A stretch of 64,000 nt of DNA from Zingiber officinale (lineage: Eukaryota; Streptophyta; Magnoliopsida; Zingiberales; Zingiberaceae): the NCBI RefSeq assembly GCF_018446385.1, contig NC_055990.1, positions 133,188,996 through 133,252,995 on the forward strand, read 5' to 3'. Of this stretch, positions 24,743-35,900 are shown one piece after another. The notes under the pieces are model-generated. The model was not told where the DNA came from. It ran no database searches and worked only from the letters and a program-made list of their open reading frames with translations. The position numbers and the translations under genes were made by a program. Each line of letters begins with the position of its first letter. Position 1 is the first letter of the stretch.

Positions 24743-24830
24743 TGTAACGACCCGACCCATTTGGCGGCCCATTTGGCGACCCTCAGGTCGTCGACCGTCG
24801 ATCGTCGGCCGTGCCGTTACTACTAGGTTA
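24743..24830 (+). repeat. Half copy of the TGTAACGACCC foldback repeat
   Basis: TGTAACGACCCGACCC followed by GGCGACC, GTCGTCGACCGTCGA and CGGCCGTGCCGTTAC matches one arm of the foldback element at 55094-56012. The opposite arm is absent here. No TSD is evident. Confidence 0.6.
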
Positions 24831-25198
24831 TCTGAACCTAGGGACGACTATGGGAGCCCAACCCAAGGACAACTGAGAGTCCAATACAGTGTCACTGATA
24901 AAAGTAAAATACTTGTTATCTTTTAATACTTCTAATATATAATGCCTTGGCAATTTTTTTAGCACCTTGTGTGCCAAAATTCCTAAAGTCTTGACTTCGG
25001 GATCTACTTAAGGCCTTGGCCTTTTCTTTCTTTTCTTTATCTATCTTATACTTGTTAACACTTCTAAAAGAATTTAATAGAGCTCTTATTCTTCCACTAG
25101 AATACATGGCTGTTCATGCTTGTTAAAATACTATTCTTAAAGCCAATCATGCTCATGGAGTTAACAAGTAAAAACTAAGCTACAAATTACACCATGCA

Positions 25199-25290
25199 TA
25201 TTAAGCTTAACTAAAATCTGCATATTAAGCTTATCTAAAATCTGCATACTAAGCTTATCTAAGATCTGCATACTAAGCTTATCTAATCTG
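25199..25290. repeat. 24-bp tandem repeat, about 4 copies
   Basis: Units read TAAGCTTATCTAAAATCTGCATAC-like, with small substitutions. They lie inside the solo-LTR-like stretch. Confidence 0.7.
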
Positions 25291-25601
25291 CTCACTACAC
25301 TAACTAACTTCTGCACTTGAAAGCCTAATAAAATTCTGCAATGCAATACCTATAAAAAGATCTGCATTTCATACTTATAAAATCTGCTCTAAGATTGAAG
25401 TTCTGCATATTGAGGTAACAAGGAAAATCAAATCTGTATGCTTAAATGGATGGTAGCAAAGAAGCATATATAAACCACATGCTAGAGTAAAGAACTCACA
25501 TCTGTATCCTAGAATAAGTACAACTAGAAAACATATCTAAACCTCATGCTAGAATAAAGAACCTCAAATCTGTATACTTGAATGAAAGTAGCATATCTAA
25601 A

Positions 25602-25793
25602 CCTCAAAAGAAAGAGTCCTGCTACAAATCAATCAAACACTAATCAACACTTCAAAAGAAAGAGTTATGCTATAAATCAATCAAACACTAATCGACACCT
25701 CAAAAGAAAGAGTTCTGCTATAAATCAATCAAACACTAATCAACACCTCAAAAGAAACAGTTCTGCTACAAACCAATCATACACCACAAGGGA
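25602..25793. repeat. 48-bp tandem repeat, about 4 copies
   Basis: Each unit begins CTCAAAAGAAAGAGT and ends in AATCAATCAAACACTAATC. Starts are 48 bases apart (25602, 25650 and so on). The continuous open frame across it results from a 48-base period without stops, not from a gene. Confidence 0.75.
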
Positions 25794-26686
25794 AGGATTC
25801 TGCTACCAAATCTGTCTATGAACCCATGTACGCGAGGGAAGACCGTATAGCTCCAATTCAGAAATAGAACTTCCCCAAATTCTATCTCAACAAGGCTGCT
25901 AGCAGGGAATCGATACTCATACCTTAGGCTAACTATATTTCTCGTAATTACAGCTTAACTAGCCACAGAATCAGATTCAACCAGGAACCTAAAAAAATCC
26001 CATACAAATCAGTAGAGTTTACATAGAAAAACCATTATCAAAAGGTAAACACGACCTGGAAACCCATCCAAATCTATCTAACATGCATGTTGGGATTCTA
26101 CGGCTACTACGACCTTTACAGCAGCAAAGAAAATGAAAGGGAAATAAAAGTATCAAATCCGGATTCAAGCTATAAAAACTCGAGGTATAAAACCCACATG
26201 CTTGATCTCAAGAAGAAACCAAATCCGAAACAAGCAACTCACGGTAGAGACCCTTTTTAAACCCTTCATCATCACGACATGCTCAAAAATACAAGGAAAA
26301 ATGTCAAATTAAAATCGGAACAACTCTTACCGCAGGTGAGTAGCAACTTACCTTCGCGTTCTTGGACTCACAGTCGAGAAGGAGGCTTCTAATGCTTCTA
26401 GGGCTTGCGGAGAACTCAACAATCCGGCTCCTCTTCGTGCCCACAAGCTCTCTTCGACGAGGAGACCTCAAATCTATGAAGATCCCACGGTGAGAAGTGC
26501 TCGTCGGCCGCCGGTGACGTGCTTGCTTGCTGCCACGGTTTCGCCGAGAAGAAGTCGCGCCGTCGCGAGAGAGGAGAGGAAGAGATCCGGGTCTCGAGAA
26601 AAATAAGTCCCCTTTTCTTATCACTAGGTTTTCATTAAACCAACTACCACTTATATACAATTTATTCTTTCCTTAATTAACAAAAC

Positions 26687-26760
26687 CCGCTGGCGCAGTT
26701 GGTTGGCTGCGTCCGGGTTCGGGTCCGGGGTCTTGGGTTCAAAACCCGGTTTCAACAAAT
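26687..26760 (+). repeat. tRNA-like (SINE-head-like) sequence with A and B boxes
   Basis: TGGCGCAGTTGG (about 26691) fits the Pol III A box and GGTTCAAAACC (about 26736) fits the B box, at tRNA-like spacing. A T-rich tail follows (about 26759-26790). It could be a SINE head or a tRNA relic. It lies inside the LTR-like stretch. Confidence 0.45.
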
Positions 26761-27086
26761 TTTATTTCTATTTATTTATTATTTTTTTTTAAACTTCTTC
26801 CTCTTGGTAAAAATACCAAACGAACTCCAAAAATTACATAAAAATACTCTAAAATTTCTAAAAATCTCTAGAATTTTTTCTAAAGTATTTCTAAATATTT
26901 TAAAGCACTTTTAGGACTCCTAATGAGAAAAAATTGGGTCGTTACAGCAAGTATCTTTGGTGGCCCACATAGCCCAAATAGAAGTGCTCACTTTTCCCAA
27001 CAATTGGCGAACGACTATAACAAAATTCTTGAAGTCAGGAGTCACACCATCCGATCGGGAGGAAGCACATCTACTGTAAAGGAGAG

Positions 27087-28229
27087 TCGGGCGGTTCGTC
27101 CTCATCGGAGACCAGCTGTATAAGAAAGCCTTCTCCAGACCTTTGCTTAGGTGCGTCGGCCTGGAAGATGTGGACTATATCTTGCAAGAAGTTCATCAAG
27201 GGTCGTGCGGAGGGCATCTGGGCGGTCGATCGTTGGCCAGGAGGATCCTCCTGGTCGGGTACTTTTGGCCAACACTCCAGGTAGACACCGCTCGGACAGT
27301 GGCCACTTGCCTGTCCTGCCATAAATACCACAACTTCTCGCATCGACCCACGGAAGAAATGAAGGCATCCTCGGTGTCCTGCCCGTTTGACCAGTGGGGC
27401 ATGGACATCGTGGGACCTTTTCCTATAGCGATCGGGCAATGCAAGTTTTTACTCGTAGCTGTGATTACTTCTCCAAATGGGTTGAGGTCGAGCCGCTGAC
27501 GAAGATAACTGAGCAGATGGTCACAAAATTCATTTGGTAGCATATTATCTGTCGGCTCGGCATCCCCCGTCGGCTCGTCTCAGATAATAGAAGACAATTT
27601 TCAGGACGACAGCTGAGGGAATGATGCGAGGGATATGACATCCAGTAGGCCTTCACCTCCGTGGCATACCCACAGAGTAATGGACAAGCCAAGGTCACCA
27701 ATCGGGAGATCTTGCGTATTCTCAGAGCTCGGCTCGACCATGAAGGGGGGAGCTGGGTGGATGAGCTACCAGGTGTACTATAGGCAATCTGAACAATGCC
27801 TAAAGAAGGAACGGGGGTCACCCCATTCCACTTAGTATATGGAGGAGAAGCCGTCGTCCCCGTCGAAGTCGGAATGGAATCTGATTGGATCCAAGGCTAT
27901 AGCGAAAGCAACGTCGAGCGGAGGAACCTAGAACTGGACCTAGTGGACGAGACGCGAGCCCGGGCTATCGTCCGGCTGATGGCATATCGATAACGAATGA
28001 AACAAAACTACAACAGGCGAGTAATATCCAAATCATTTCAGGTGGGTGACTTCATCTAGAAGAAAGTTAAGCCGGTCGGCGATGTCAACAAGTTGGGGAC
28101 TCCATGGGCAAGACCCTTCAAAGTTGAGGACAAGCTACGCTCGAGCGCATATTACCTGCAGGACAACAACGGACGGCGATTAGAGCGCCCTTGGAGTGCA
28201 AGTCACCTCCAACCGTACCGAGCTAGATG
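27087..28229 (+). pseudogene. Tat-lineage Ty3/gypsy integrase, decayed
   Basis: Conserved blocks appear in order: FVLIGDQLYKKAFSRPLL, the zinc-binding HHCC region (EVHQGSCGGHLGG...CLSCHKYH), the core GMDIVGPF and ICRLGIPRRLVSDN, YPQSNGQA, GTGVTPFHLVYGGEAVVP, and the C-terminal SFQVGDF...LERPWSASHLQPYR ending at a TGA near 28229. The blocks lie in more than one frame, with stops near 27539, 27636, 27780, 27991 and 28058, so it is inactive. The wording of the C-terminal half matches plant Tat/Retand elements. The RT and 5' part are missing to the left, where the solo-LTR-like stretch abuts. Confidence 0.85.
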
Positions 28230-28326
28230 AAAGGTGTGCCTTTGTAGATTATTACCTTGTACTGTACATTTCTATACCCTCGAAATGCAAGCAGGGCCCA
28301 TAAAATTTTTTCCGAACGGATCTGAT
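28230..28326 (+). other. Non-coding spacer after Tat integrase
   Basis: Short untranslated stretch between the integrase stop and the 64-bp array. It contains ATAAAATTTTTT near 28300. Confidence 0.4.
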
Positions 28327-29158
28327 CTGAAGACCGTCGAGCGGTGACGTTAAACTCTAGAGTCGAACCGGAGACTATAAACCCCCCGGCCTGAAGACCG
28401 TCGAGCGACGACGTTAAACTCTAGAGTCGAACCAGCGACTATAAACCCCCCGGCCTGAAGACCGTCGAGCGACGACGTTAAATTCTAGAGTCGAACCAGC
28501 GACTATAAACCCCCCGGCCTGAAGACCGTTGAGCGGCGATGTTAAACTCTAGAGTCGAACCGGCGACTATAAACCCCCCGCCCTGAAGACCGTCGAGCGA
28601 TGACGTTAAACTCTAGGGTCGAAGCGGCGACCATAAATACCCCGCTCGGAAGACCGTCGAGCAACGACCTTAAACTCTAGAGTCAAACCGGCGACTATAA
28701 ATCCCCCGGTCTGAAGACCGTCGAGCGGCGACGTTAAACTCTAGAGTCAAACCGGCGACTATAAATCCCCCAGCCTGAAAATCGTCGAGTGACGATGTTA
28801 AACTCTAGAGTCGAACCGGCGACTATAAACCCCCCGACCTGAAGACCGTCGAGCGGTGACGTTAAACTCTAGGGTCGAAGCGGCAACTATAAATACCCCG
28901 CTCGGAAGACCGTCGAGCAGCGACGTTAAACTCTAGAGTCGAACCGGTGACTATAAACCCCCCGGCCTGAAGACCGTCGAGCGACGACGTTAAACTCTAG
29001 GGTCTAAGCAGCGACCATAAATACCCCGCTCGGAGGACCGTCGAGCGGCGACGTTAAACTCTAGAGTCGGACCGACGACTATAAACTCCCCGGACGAAAG
29101 ACCTTCGAGCGGCTATGTTAAAAGCCACAGTCGGCTCGGCAACCTCAAATATCCGACA
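28327..29158. repeat. 64-bp tandem array, 12 units plus a degenerate 13th
   Basis: Units begin CTGAAGACCGTCGAGCG, run through GACGTTAAACTCTAGAGTC and GGCGACTATAAA, and end CCCCCCGGC. Starts at 28327, 28391, 28455, 28519 and 28583 are exactly 64 bases apart. Units differ by a few substitutions; two sub-types end in CCCCCCGGC or ATACCCCGCTCGG. It lies between the integrase and the antisense gene of the Tat element. Tandem repeats downstream of pol are known in Tat-lineage elements. Confidence 0.92.
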
Positions 29159-29372
29159 GGGAGGGGCTAAAGAAGGAAAGTAATGTCCGATCGGCGGATC
29201 CATGCTCAGAAGAGCTATCCAAACACACCTAGCAAAATCAAGTGTGCCCCTCAGGTATATGTTATCCACTAGATGCACATACATAAACGCAGAAGAGCTA
29301 ACTTTCATTAAGGGCAAAGATCGCCGAACGGCGAACATGCGTCAACAACTTCAAAATTTTTACATAACAAGC

Positions 29373-31608
29373 CTATTCTAGGTAGTCAAAAACATCGTCC
29401 GGAATGCCTTTGAGAAGAGCAGCACGGTCCCGAACTAGAATGGTCAAGGAATCGAGGAGGTGGCCCTTGCTCTTCAAGTAGATGCCCGAGGCATCAATGG
29501 CTAGCTCGAAAGCCTTAATAAGCCGCTTGCAAGTCACCCGGACAAATTCTATCGAGCGGATGTAATTTTGCCTCAGCACGGCAAAGCGACTCTGCTCAGC
29601 GTCTTGATATTCTTTCATAGCCGCTCGGGAGGCTTCAAGGGCATCCTTGAAAGTTTTCAACTCCTCTCGCAGCTTGGTCACCTCCGTCGAGCGCCTGTTC
29701 TTCTCGGCTGTTAGCAGATCGACCAGCTCTTACACCCGTAGTTCTAGGGCTCGGGCTTCGGTATTCTTGAGTTCCAGGTCAGCGACGGCTCTATTCTTTC
29801 TATTAATAGCCAGCTCGATCTTCTGGTCGTACCTCTTGATCTTTGTCTCAAGCCGAGCTACCATGGTTTCTAGACCAAAAGATTTGTGCCTCTCGGCCTC
29901 TAGGAGCTTCTGAGTTTTAGTCAGCTCGACTCACATCTAGGCATACGAAGGCCCTTGAGTTGGAGCCCCCCTCGGGAGATTTTTAGCTGCTTCATCTCCT
30001 CTTCCAACATCGCCAAGCAGTTGCTTACAGCCACGCTCTCCACCCAGTTCTGCGGTCAACAGCAAGGACGTTAAACATTAAACAAAAACATAAGGGGAGT
30101 AACGAAGAACTTACACTAGTGGCATGCTGCATATAGCTATTGCCGAGCTGGCCAAGAGTCATCATGGCGACGCGAGCCCGTGCATCCTCCCATATCTTGG
30201 CGAGTGGCCCACGGATGGTTATTTGATTCCGGGGCCACAGGACGATCGGCTTCAGCCAAAAACTCCTCCATGGGTAAACGCAAGATGACCTTTATAACTC
30301 TGCGCCCGCTCAGAGAGGATTGAGCCGACACCGAGGGGTCGGAGATTGGCCGGCCGGAGCAGAGACAATACCGGAGCGCCAGATCCTCAAAGGGGCGGGC
30401 GGGAGAGAGCTGACTGACTGAGCCTCGATTGGATCTGGGGGCATGTCGAGCTGTGAGGGAGTCCGGTCAGAAGAAATTGCTTCAACGGTCGTTGGTTCAC
30501 CCCCGATAGGAGCGTCCGTCTGATCGGGTGCTCGGATGACTGAAGTCGCCGAACGGGAAGGGGTTTCAGTCCGGCGCCATTTACGACTGATCAGGGGCTA
30601 CTCATCACTTGCAGACAAGGAACCCTCGAGGTGAGCGACTTATGTGCCAGAGGGGGCGTCCGTCTCAACCACTTCTTTGTCGGACGCTCGAGCACCGAAC
30701 CTCTCATCGGCGATCAGGGCTTCTGCGCTTTCTCTTTCGTGAAAGCCGACCGGCTCAAGGCCAAGCCGATCCATCTCCTCAGCAGTAGCCACATCGATCG
30801 CATCGGCCTTCTGCTTCATTAGCCCGTCAACTAGTGATCTCTTCATGATGTCAGCTGCAAGAGAGAGAAGAAAATCAGTTAGTTTCAAAAGACAAAAAGA
30901 AACAAAATTCTTACCCATGCTGCGAGGAAGTGGGGTTCAGATAGGACTCAAGCCGAACGCATACATCACGCCCTCCAGGAGCAGCTTGTTGATGTTGAGC
31001 TTCAGACCGGATAACAGATTTGCCGCATAAAGGTATTCCGGTTGGCTCCTATATTTCTTCAGGTCCAGTTGGTTGGGCAGTCCAACTTGCCACTTGGAAG
31101 GAAAAGCTGGCCGCTCGGAGAAACGCAGAAAGAAAAAATATTCCTTCTAGTGCTTATTGGAGGTCAGCATCTTGTTAAAAAAGACAAGCCCGATCTGGGA
31201 CTGGAATAAAAAGGTGGCCAGCTAGGATTGTTTGGGATAATAAAAAAAGTGAAAAACCCGAGGCGTTAAGGGGATACCGTGCATTCGGAATAGCACTACC
31301 ACACCACATAGGAGTCTAAAGGATTTGGGAACGAGCTGAGCCAAGAGGACACAGAAATATTTGCAGACCTCAATTATGAAGGGGTGGACGGGGAAGCGCA
31401 GACCAGCTACAAACTGGTCGCGAAAAAATCAGACAGTGTTGGTCGGCGGGTTATGGGGTTGATCGGCAGGTGAGGCTAGAACTATACAATCTAGGGGGAT
31501 GTCAAAGGCGTTGGCGAGGCTAGCCGCATCACTCGCGTCGAACTGAGTCTCCATGGTGGTGTACCATGGGCCGAGAGCGAGCTCAGACGGCTGGGATGAA
31601 CTAGCCAT
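29373..31608 (-). pseudogene. Antisense spliced gene of a Tat-type retrotransposon, broken
   Basis: On the strand opposite the integrase, an ATG at 31608 opens MASSSQPSELALG. The reading then continues through blocks FFRDQFVAGLRFPVHPFI, VPKSFRLLCGVVVLF, PSKWQVGLPNQ and GVMYAFGLSPI in two or more frames with stops. A 60-nt intron with GTAAG donor and CTTGCAG acceptor (30855-30914) is visible, and another donor (GTAAGT) is near 30116. The C-terminal exons form a coiled-coil-like region (TKLREELKTFKDALEASRAAMKEYQ) ending at 29373. The conserved blocks resemble the Pfam 'putative gypsy type transposon' family (PF04195-like), from memory. Upstream, 31740-31610 looks like a leader with its own intron (GTAAGG donor about 31730). 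Antisense ORFs between pol and the 3' LTR are known in Tat elements. The function is unknown. Confidence 0.65.
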
Positions 31609-31948
31609 CGTCAGAACAGTGGAAAAAAGGGGAAAACAAGGGGTTCCACTGAAAAGGCGACGGGGAAACACTAAAAACTCAGAGAAATGAGAAACAGAGG
31701 AAGCAAAGCCAAGAAAGAGCAAAGGCCTTACACGAAGGTTAGAAGGAAATCGGGGTTCGCCGGAGCCCTGATCACGAACCATCGACGGAGCGCCAAGCAC
31801 AAATTAGCCGAAGCACACTAAGGAAAAGATAGCAAGAATGAAACAGGAGCAACACGACGGCCTCTTAAAGGTAAAGTTCGGCTGAGCGGAGCCGTCTGAT
31901 CTAGGGCGTAAATCCCAAGTTGTAGATCACGCCGTTGAATTTAAAAGT
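31609..31948 (-). promoter_or_regulatory. Leader/promoter-like region of the antisense gene
   Basis: Read on the minus strand this is a CT-rich leader with a possible 5'UTR intron: donor GTAAGGCC near 31730, acceptor TTTTTAG near 31665. No clear TATA box was identified. The sequence is cut at 31949 by an LTR fragment. Confidence 0.35.
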
Positions 31949-32192
31949 TGTTAATACTTGACTAGGAATGATTAAGAATAGTGTTCTCTATATCATCTCA
32001 TTATCAATTCAACCAATTAATTGATATAGATAAGAACCTTCTACTCAAGGATGTTATTATACTTAGTTATTTGACACCAATACAAGTAAGTATAATAACC
32101 ATAAAGAAATATCTTTATAAATATATAGGAATATGATACATCGAGTTTATACAACAATCATCATATGATTGACTCTAGGGCTCTTACTAACA
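31949..32192 (-). repeat. Inverted fragment of the copia LTR seen at 3580
   Basis: The reverse complement begins TGTTAGTAAGAGCCC at 32192. It follows the first ~250 bases of the LTR at 3580 (AATCATATGATGATTG-like, GTATAATA, CTACTCAAGG-like, GATATAGAGAACACT-like blocks) with noticeable divergence. The rest of the LTR is absent. Confidence 0.8.
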
Positions 32193-32739
32193 TTTAATAC
32201 ATGTTTACGCATTGTATGTTGATAAATGAATTTGCTCCTCAAGACGGAAGTTGACAAATACATAATTGACAAATACATAATATATGAGGCGTTATGATTC
32301 TAACAGCATCCATATCAATTATCCTATCTAAAAATTTTACTTTAAATTTTAAATAAGGTAGCTAAAATATTTTTATACCAGTTATCCTATTAATTTTCTA
32401 AATTTTACATTAATGAAAAGTATTTTTCTAAATTTAATAAATAAATTTCATTCTATAAATATTATAGAGAAGAGATAAAAAGAGAAGCACATCTATATGG
32501 TGAAGTAAAAGTAGATAAATAAATTTAATAAAGTAATTTTTTTATTCTAAATTATATATTTTAGATAAAAAAAATAATATGAATATTATAAGTAGGAGCG
32601 TTACCACCTTAAATATCATTGAAAAACATGACAGAATAAAAATTAGTACACTAAACTTTAGTATTATTATTGATATTTTATAATGAAACTCTTTTCATGA
32701 GATATTTGAAAGCTTTAGGTATTAATTTGGAAAAATTAG
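32193..32739. other. AT-rich intergenic spacer
   Basis: No gene, no clear repeat. It is very AT-rich and separates the retroelement cluster from the U1-70K promoter. Confidence 0.6.
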
Positions 32740-32913
32740 GCAGCAAAACCCAACCCTAGCCATTTACTCTTCCCACAGGCCCTCAAACGCCGCGAGTAAG
32801 CGAAGGGCCGCTCGGTGAGGGAGGACGCTTGACGTCGTTTTCTTCTCCCTCCGTCTCTCGGAGCAAAGCGATCGATTCTCTTCGTTGGACGCTGGTTTTC
32901 ATACTTGGGGAGG
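32740..32913 (+). promoter_or_regulatory. U1-70K promoter-proximal region and 5'UTR
   Basis: AAACCCAACCCTAGCC at 32746-32761 resembles a telo-box/AACCCTA element, common upstream of plant housekeeping and ribonucleoprotein genes. It is followed by a GC-richer leader (about 32770-32913). No TATA box is obvious, which fits a housekeeping promoter. Confidence 0.45.
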
Positions 32914-35900
32914 ATGGGGGACTACAACGATGCCCTGAATCGCAACAATCCCCAGGCCCGCACCAAAGCTCAGAACCGAGCCAATGTTCTCCAGATGAAG
33001 CTTGTAATTTTGAATACCTTCTTCCCTGAAGTCTTACTTTGATCGATCGTGCACTTATTTGGATTTGGTCATTTAGGGTTGACCGATCACGATGCCTTTA
33101 GGGTTTAGTTTATCCTTTTTCGATTTCGAGTACTAGCTATTTCCTCGTGTATAGATCTTATTTTTTATACATGATATTTTGAGGGTGGATCTTCTGTATA
33201 ATTTGCTTGGAGGTTTAGATCCAACATAGGAAAATCAATAGGGTTCGGCCTAGGCGTACCTCCACAAGAAGAAACTTTATATCGAGAGAAAAGAGGCCCC
33301 AGGGCGTAGCACATAATGGTGGGCGCATGACATCTCTGGGGTAATGGCTAGGGGTTGATTTTCAGGAACTGACGACCTGAGGTTTACCCCACCATGCGCC
33401 TAACGCCTGTGTGCTTGTATGTACCTCCCTTTATATCCGTGGGGTTAGTACTAGGGGGGTCGTTAATGTAACGGATCTACATATTTCTATCGAGAGGAAA
33501 GAAATATGCTAAAATTATTCTCTTCAAATCTCAGTTAGGACCAAGCAACAACAATGAAGCCTTGTCGTGTGGGGTTGGCTGAATCTCTATTAGGACCACC
33601 TTATGAATAATGTCAATACAATAATAAATTTTCATTTATCTGAACCAGGAAAAATGATTTTCCTTATACAAAATTCTGTATACTGATTGTGTTCTGATTA
33701 ATGTAAAAATGATTCTCGTCTAAATCGTAATTGCATTTATTTATGTTAGTCATGTGGCCTAAGGGTCTTCACATAGCATAATGTGGTTTTTTAACCACCC
33801 ATTCTAAGTAAATTTGCATGAAGTAGGTATTTTTGCCTCCAAGTAATGAACAATACTGTTTGTTTAGCTATTCATGATCATCTGATTGATGTTTGGTAAT
33901 AGTAAATGGATATTTTCACACTCCTATTGGTTGGGTCTTCCTATCAAGATGCTATGTCAGTTTCCCCTTCATGCTGTTTTGATGACTGATGTCAGTTACA
34001 GGAATGTGTTTTTTTTATGGAGGATTTCATTTATTTCTGTGTACATTCTTCATATGTAGTCTTATACCTTTGCCTCTATACAGATTGGGCAAAGTCATTC
34101 AACTGGTCTTACTGCTAATCTATTGAAGCTTTTTGAGCCACGCCCTCCGTTGGAGTATAAACCTCCTCCAGAGAAAAGGAGATGTCCTCCCTACACAGGC
34201 ACTGTATTTTATTAGTTATGGTTAGCTCATATTATGGTTTTCAATAATAAATTTCACTGAAAAAATGTTCCCTTTTTTTCCTGAAGGGATGGCACAATTT
34301 GTTAGCAAGTTTGCTGAGCCAACTGATCCTGAATATTCTCCACCAATTGTTGAGGGTGAAAGTCGGGTAAGATATGTCTTGTTAATTTTCTAGTAGATTC
34401 ACAATTTTGAGAAAAATAAATTCTTGACTATGCAGTACCTTAGGATCCTGTCCAATACAAATATCACAACAAAACCAAAAATATATAAAATAAATAAATT
34501 AGTATATGAAAATTTTAACTGTACAAACTAATTCAAATGTGGTCAGTAGTTGACCACTTTGGGAGGTTAATCAGGTCTTATCCGTTTTAGATTGAAACCT
34601 AGCCAATGGCTGCTGCTAGTGGTCTAGCTCTTGCTTTCCTTGGTTTAACTGCTTTATTGGGTTGGGTTTTGGCATCATAGTGTCAACTTCAGAATTTATG
34701 TAAAGTTAATTGAGGAATAATTTCATATTCACTTGTACCTTTGTTTCAACAGAAACTCATGTGGTATGACCTAATTCAGATTCTAAAAGTATTAAGTGTG
34801 ATAATAAGGAATTAGATTATGAGTGTGGTAGATGTTCTTTTGTTATTTTAAGACTCTTAAATATAATTTTCTGTGTCAGTTTTATCATTTTTTTGAAAGG
34901 ATGTTATGCTTATTGGTAAGTGTTAAAAACTTACCATTTTTCTTCACCATCAATTGTAGTAGGAATCATTTTTACTTGTATTGATTATTTTCTGAAAACT
35001 AATTTAGATTACTAATCCATGATAATGTTTTAATTGGGTCTCAATTGTGAATTAAAATACCATGCTGTTTTTATCGGCACAGACTGTCATTCCATTGCAG
35101 TGCTGTGAGCTATAAAAGTTCTGCCTGAATCCATCCTTCTTGATGTGTGTAAATTTCATTCAAATTTATTTCAGTATGCTTCAAAGTGTGCTCACTGCTG
35201 GCATGATATAGTATGGAAACCATCCTTCTCGATAGGGACACGATACTTCACATAGATCAATACTCTAAATCTTGGTCTTTATAGATACATTTGCTATGTT
35301 GTGTTGCTTAACCTCATTTTTTTCAAACATTAGTCAAATGATATTTTGTTTTACTTTTCTTATTTGCTTTCTGCTCTAGTAGGTTATCATTAAATCATAT
35401 AGTTTACACACTGTTTGCTTACTGGCACATATTGTCATAGGTTTGTAATACTCCAAGACCATTATGGATTGCACCCTCTTCCATATTCAACAAATATACA
35501 TTGTATTTTTTGTCACCAAGTTTTTCTCATGCATATCATTCTCCACTATTTATTCGGTTATAGGTCCAAAGAAGAGCTAGAATTCGAAAACTACGCCTTG
35601 AGGATGGTGCAAGAAAGGTTGCTGAAGAGTTGGAGAAATGTAATTGATTTGTATCTATACAGCAGTGCTGAAAAACTTTATAGCTTGCTGAAAATTGTTC
35701 ATAAAATTTTCTTACAGATGATCCATCTAAAGATCCAAATGCTACGGGTGATCCATACAAGACGCTTTTTGTTGCCAGGCTTGTATGATTGCTGCATTTT
35801 AGGGCTTTTTCTGTTTTAATGATATTTCTATACCTGACAGTGTTTGATATTCTTGTGCAGAACTATGAGACAACTGAACACCGGATCAAGCGGGAGTTTG

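Larger units (their letters stand above)
24831..26946 (-). mobile_element. Solo-LTR-like stretch on minus strand
   Basis: Read on the minus strand this begins TGTAACGACCCAATTTTTTC at 26946. It then has a tRNA-like insert, a TATA motif (TGTATATAAGTGG, about 26655-26643), a GC-rich leader-like block (about 26600-26340) and long AT-rich sequence. That is how a Ty3-type LTR reads. The left boundary is not certain: 24743 also carries TGTAACGACCC in the inverted sense. No 5-bp TSD was found. It could be a solo LTR whose end was rearranged with the foldback copy. Confidence 0.45.

Noticed and set aside
25582-25821. 79-aa plus-strand open frame with repeats
   Set aside because: Produced by a 48-bp tandem repeat without stops, inside an LTR-like stretch.
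24743-26946. Whole interval as one DNA transposon with TGTAACGACCC inverted ends
   Set aside because: No target-site duplication, and only one side continues into the foldback arm. The interior reads as a minus-strand LTR.
28327-29158. CRISPR-like array
   Set aside because: The 64-bp units are contiguous with no unique spacers, the host is a plant, and the position is inside a Tat element. It is an ordinary tandem repeat.
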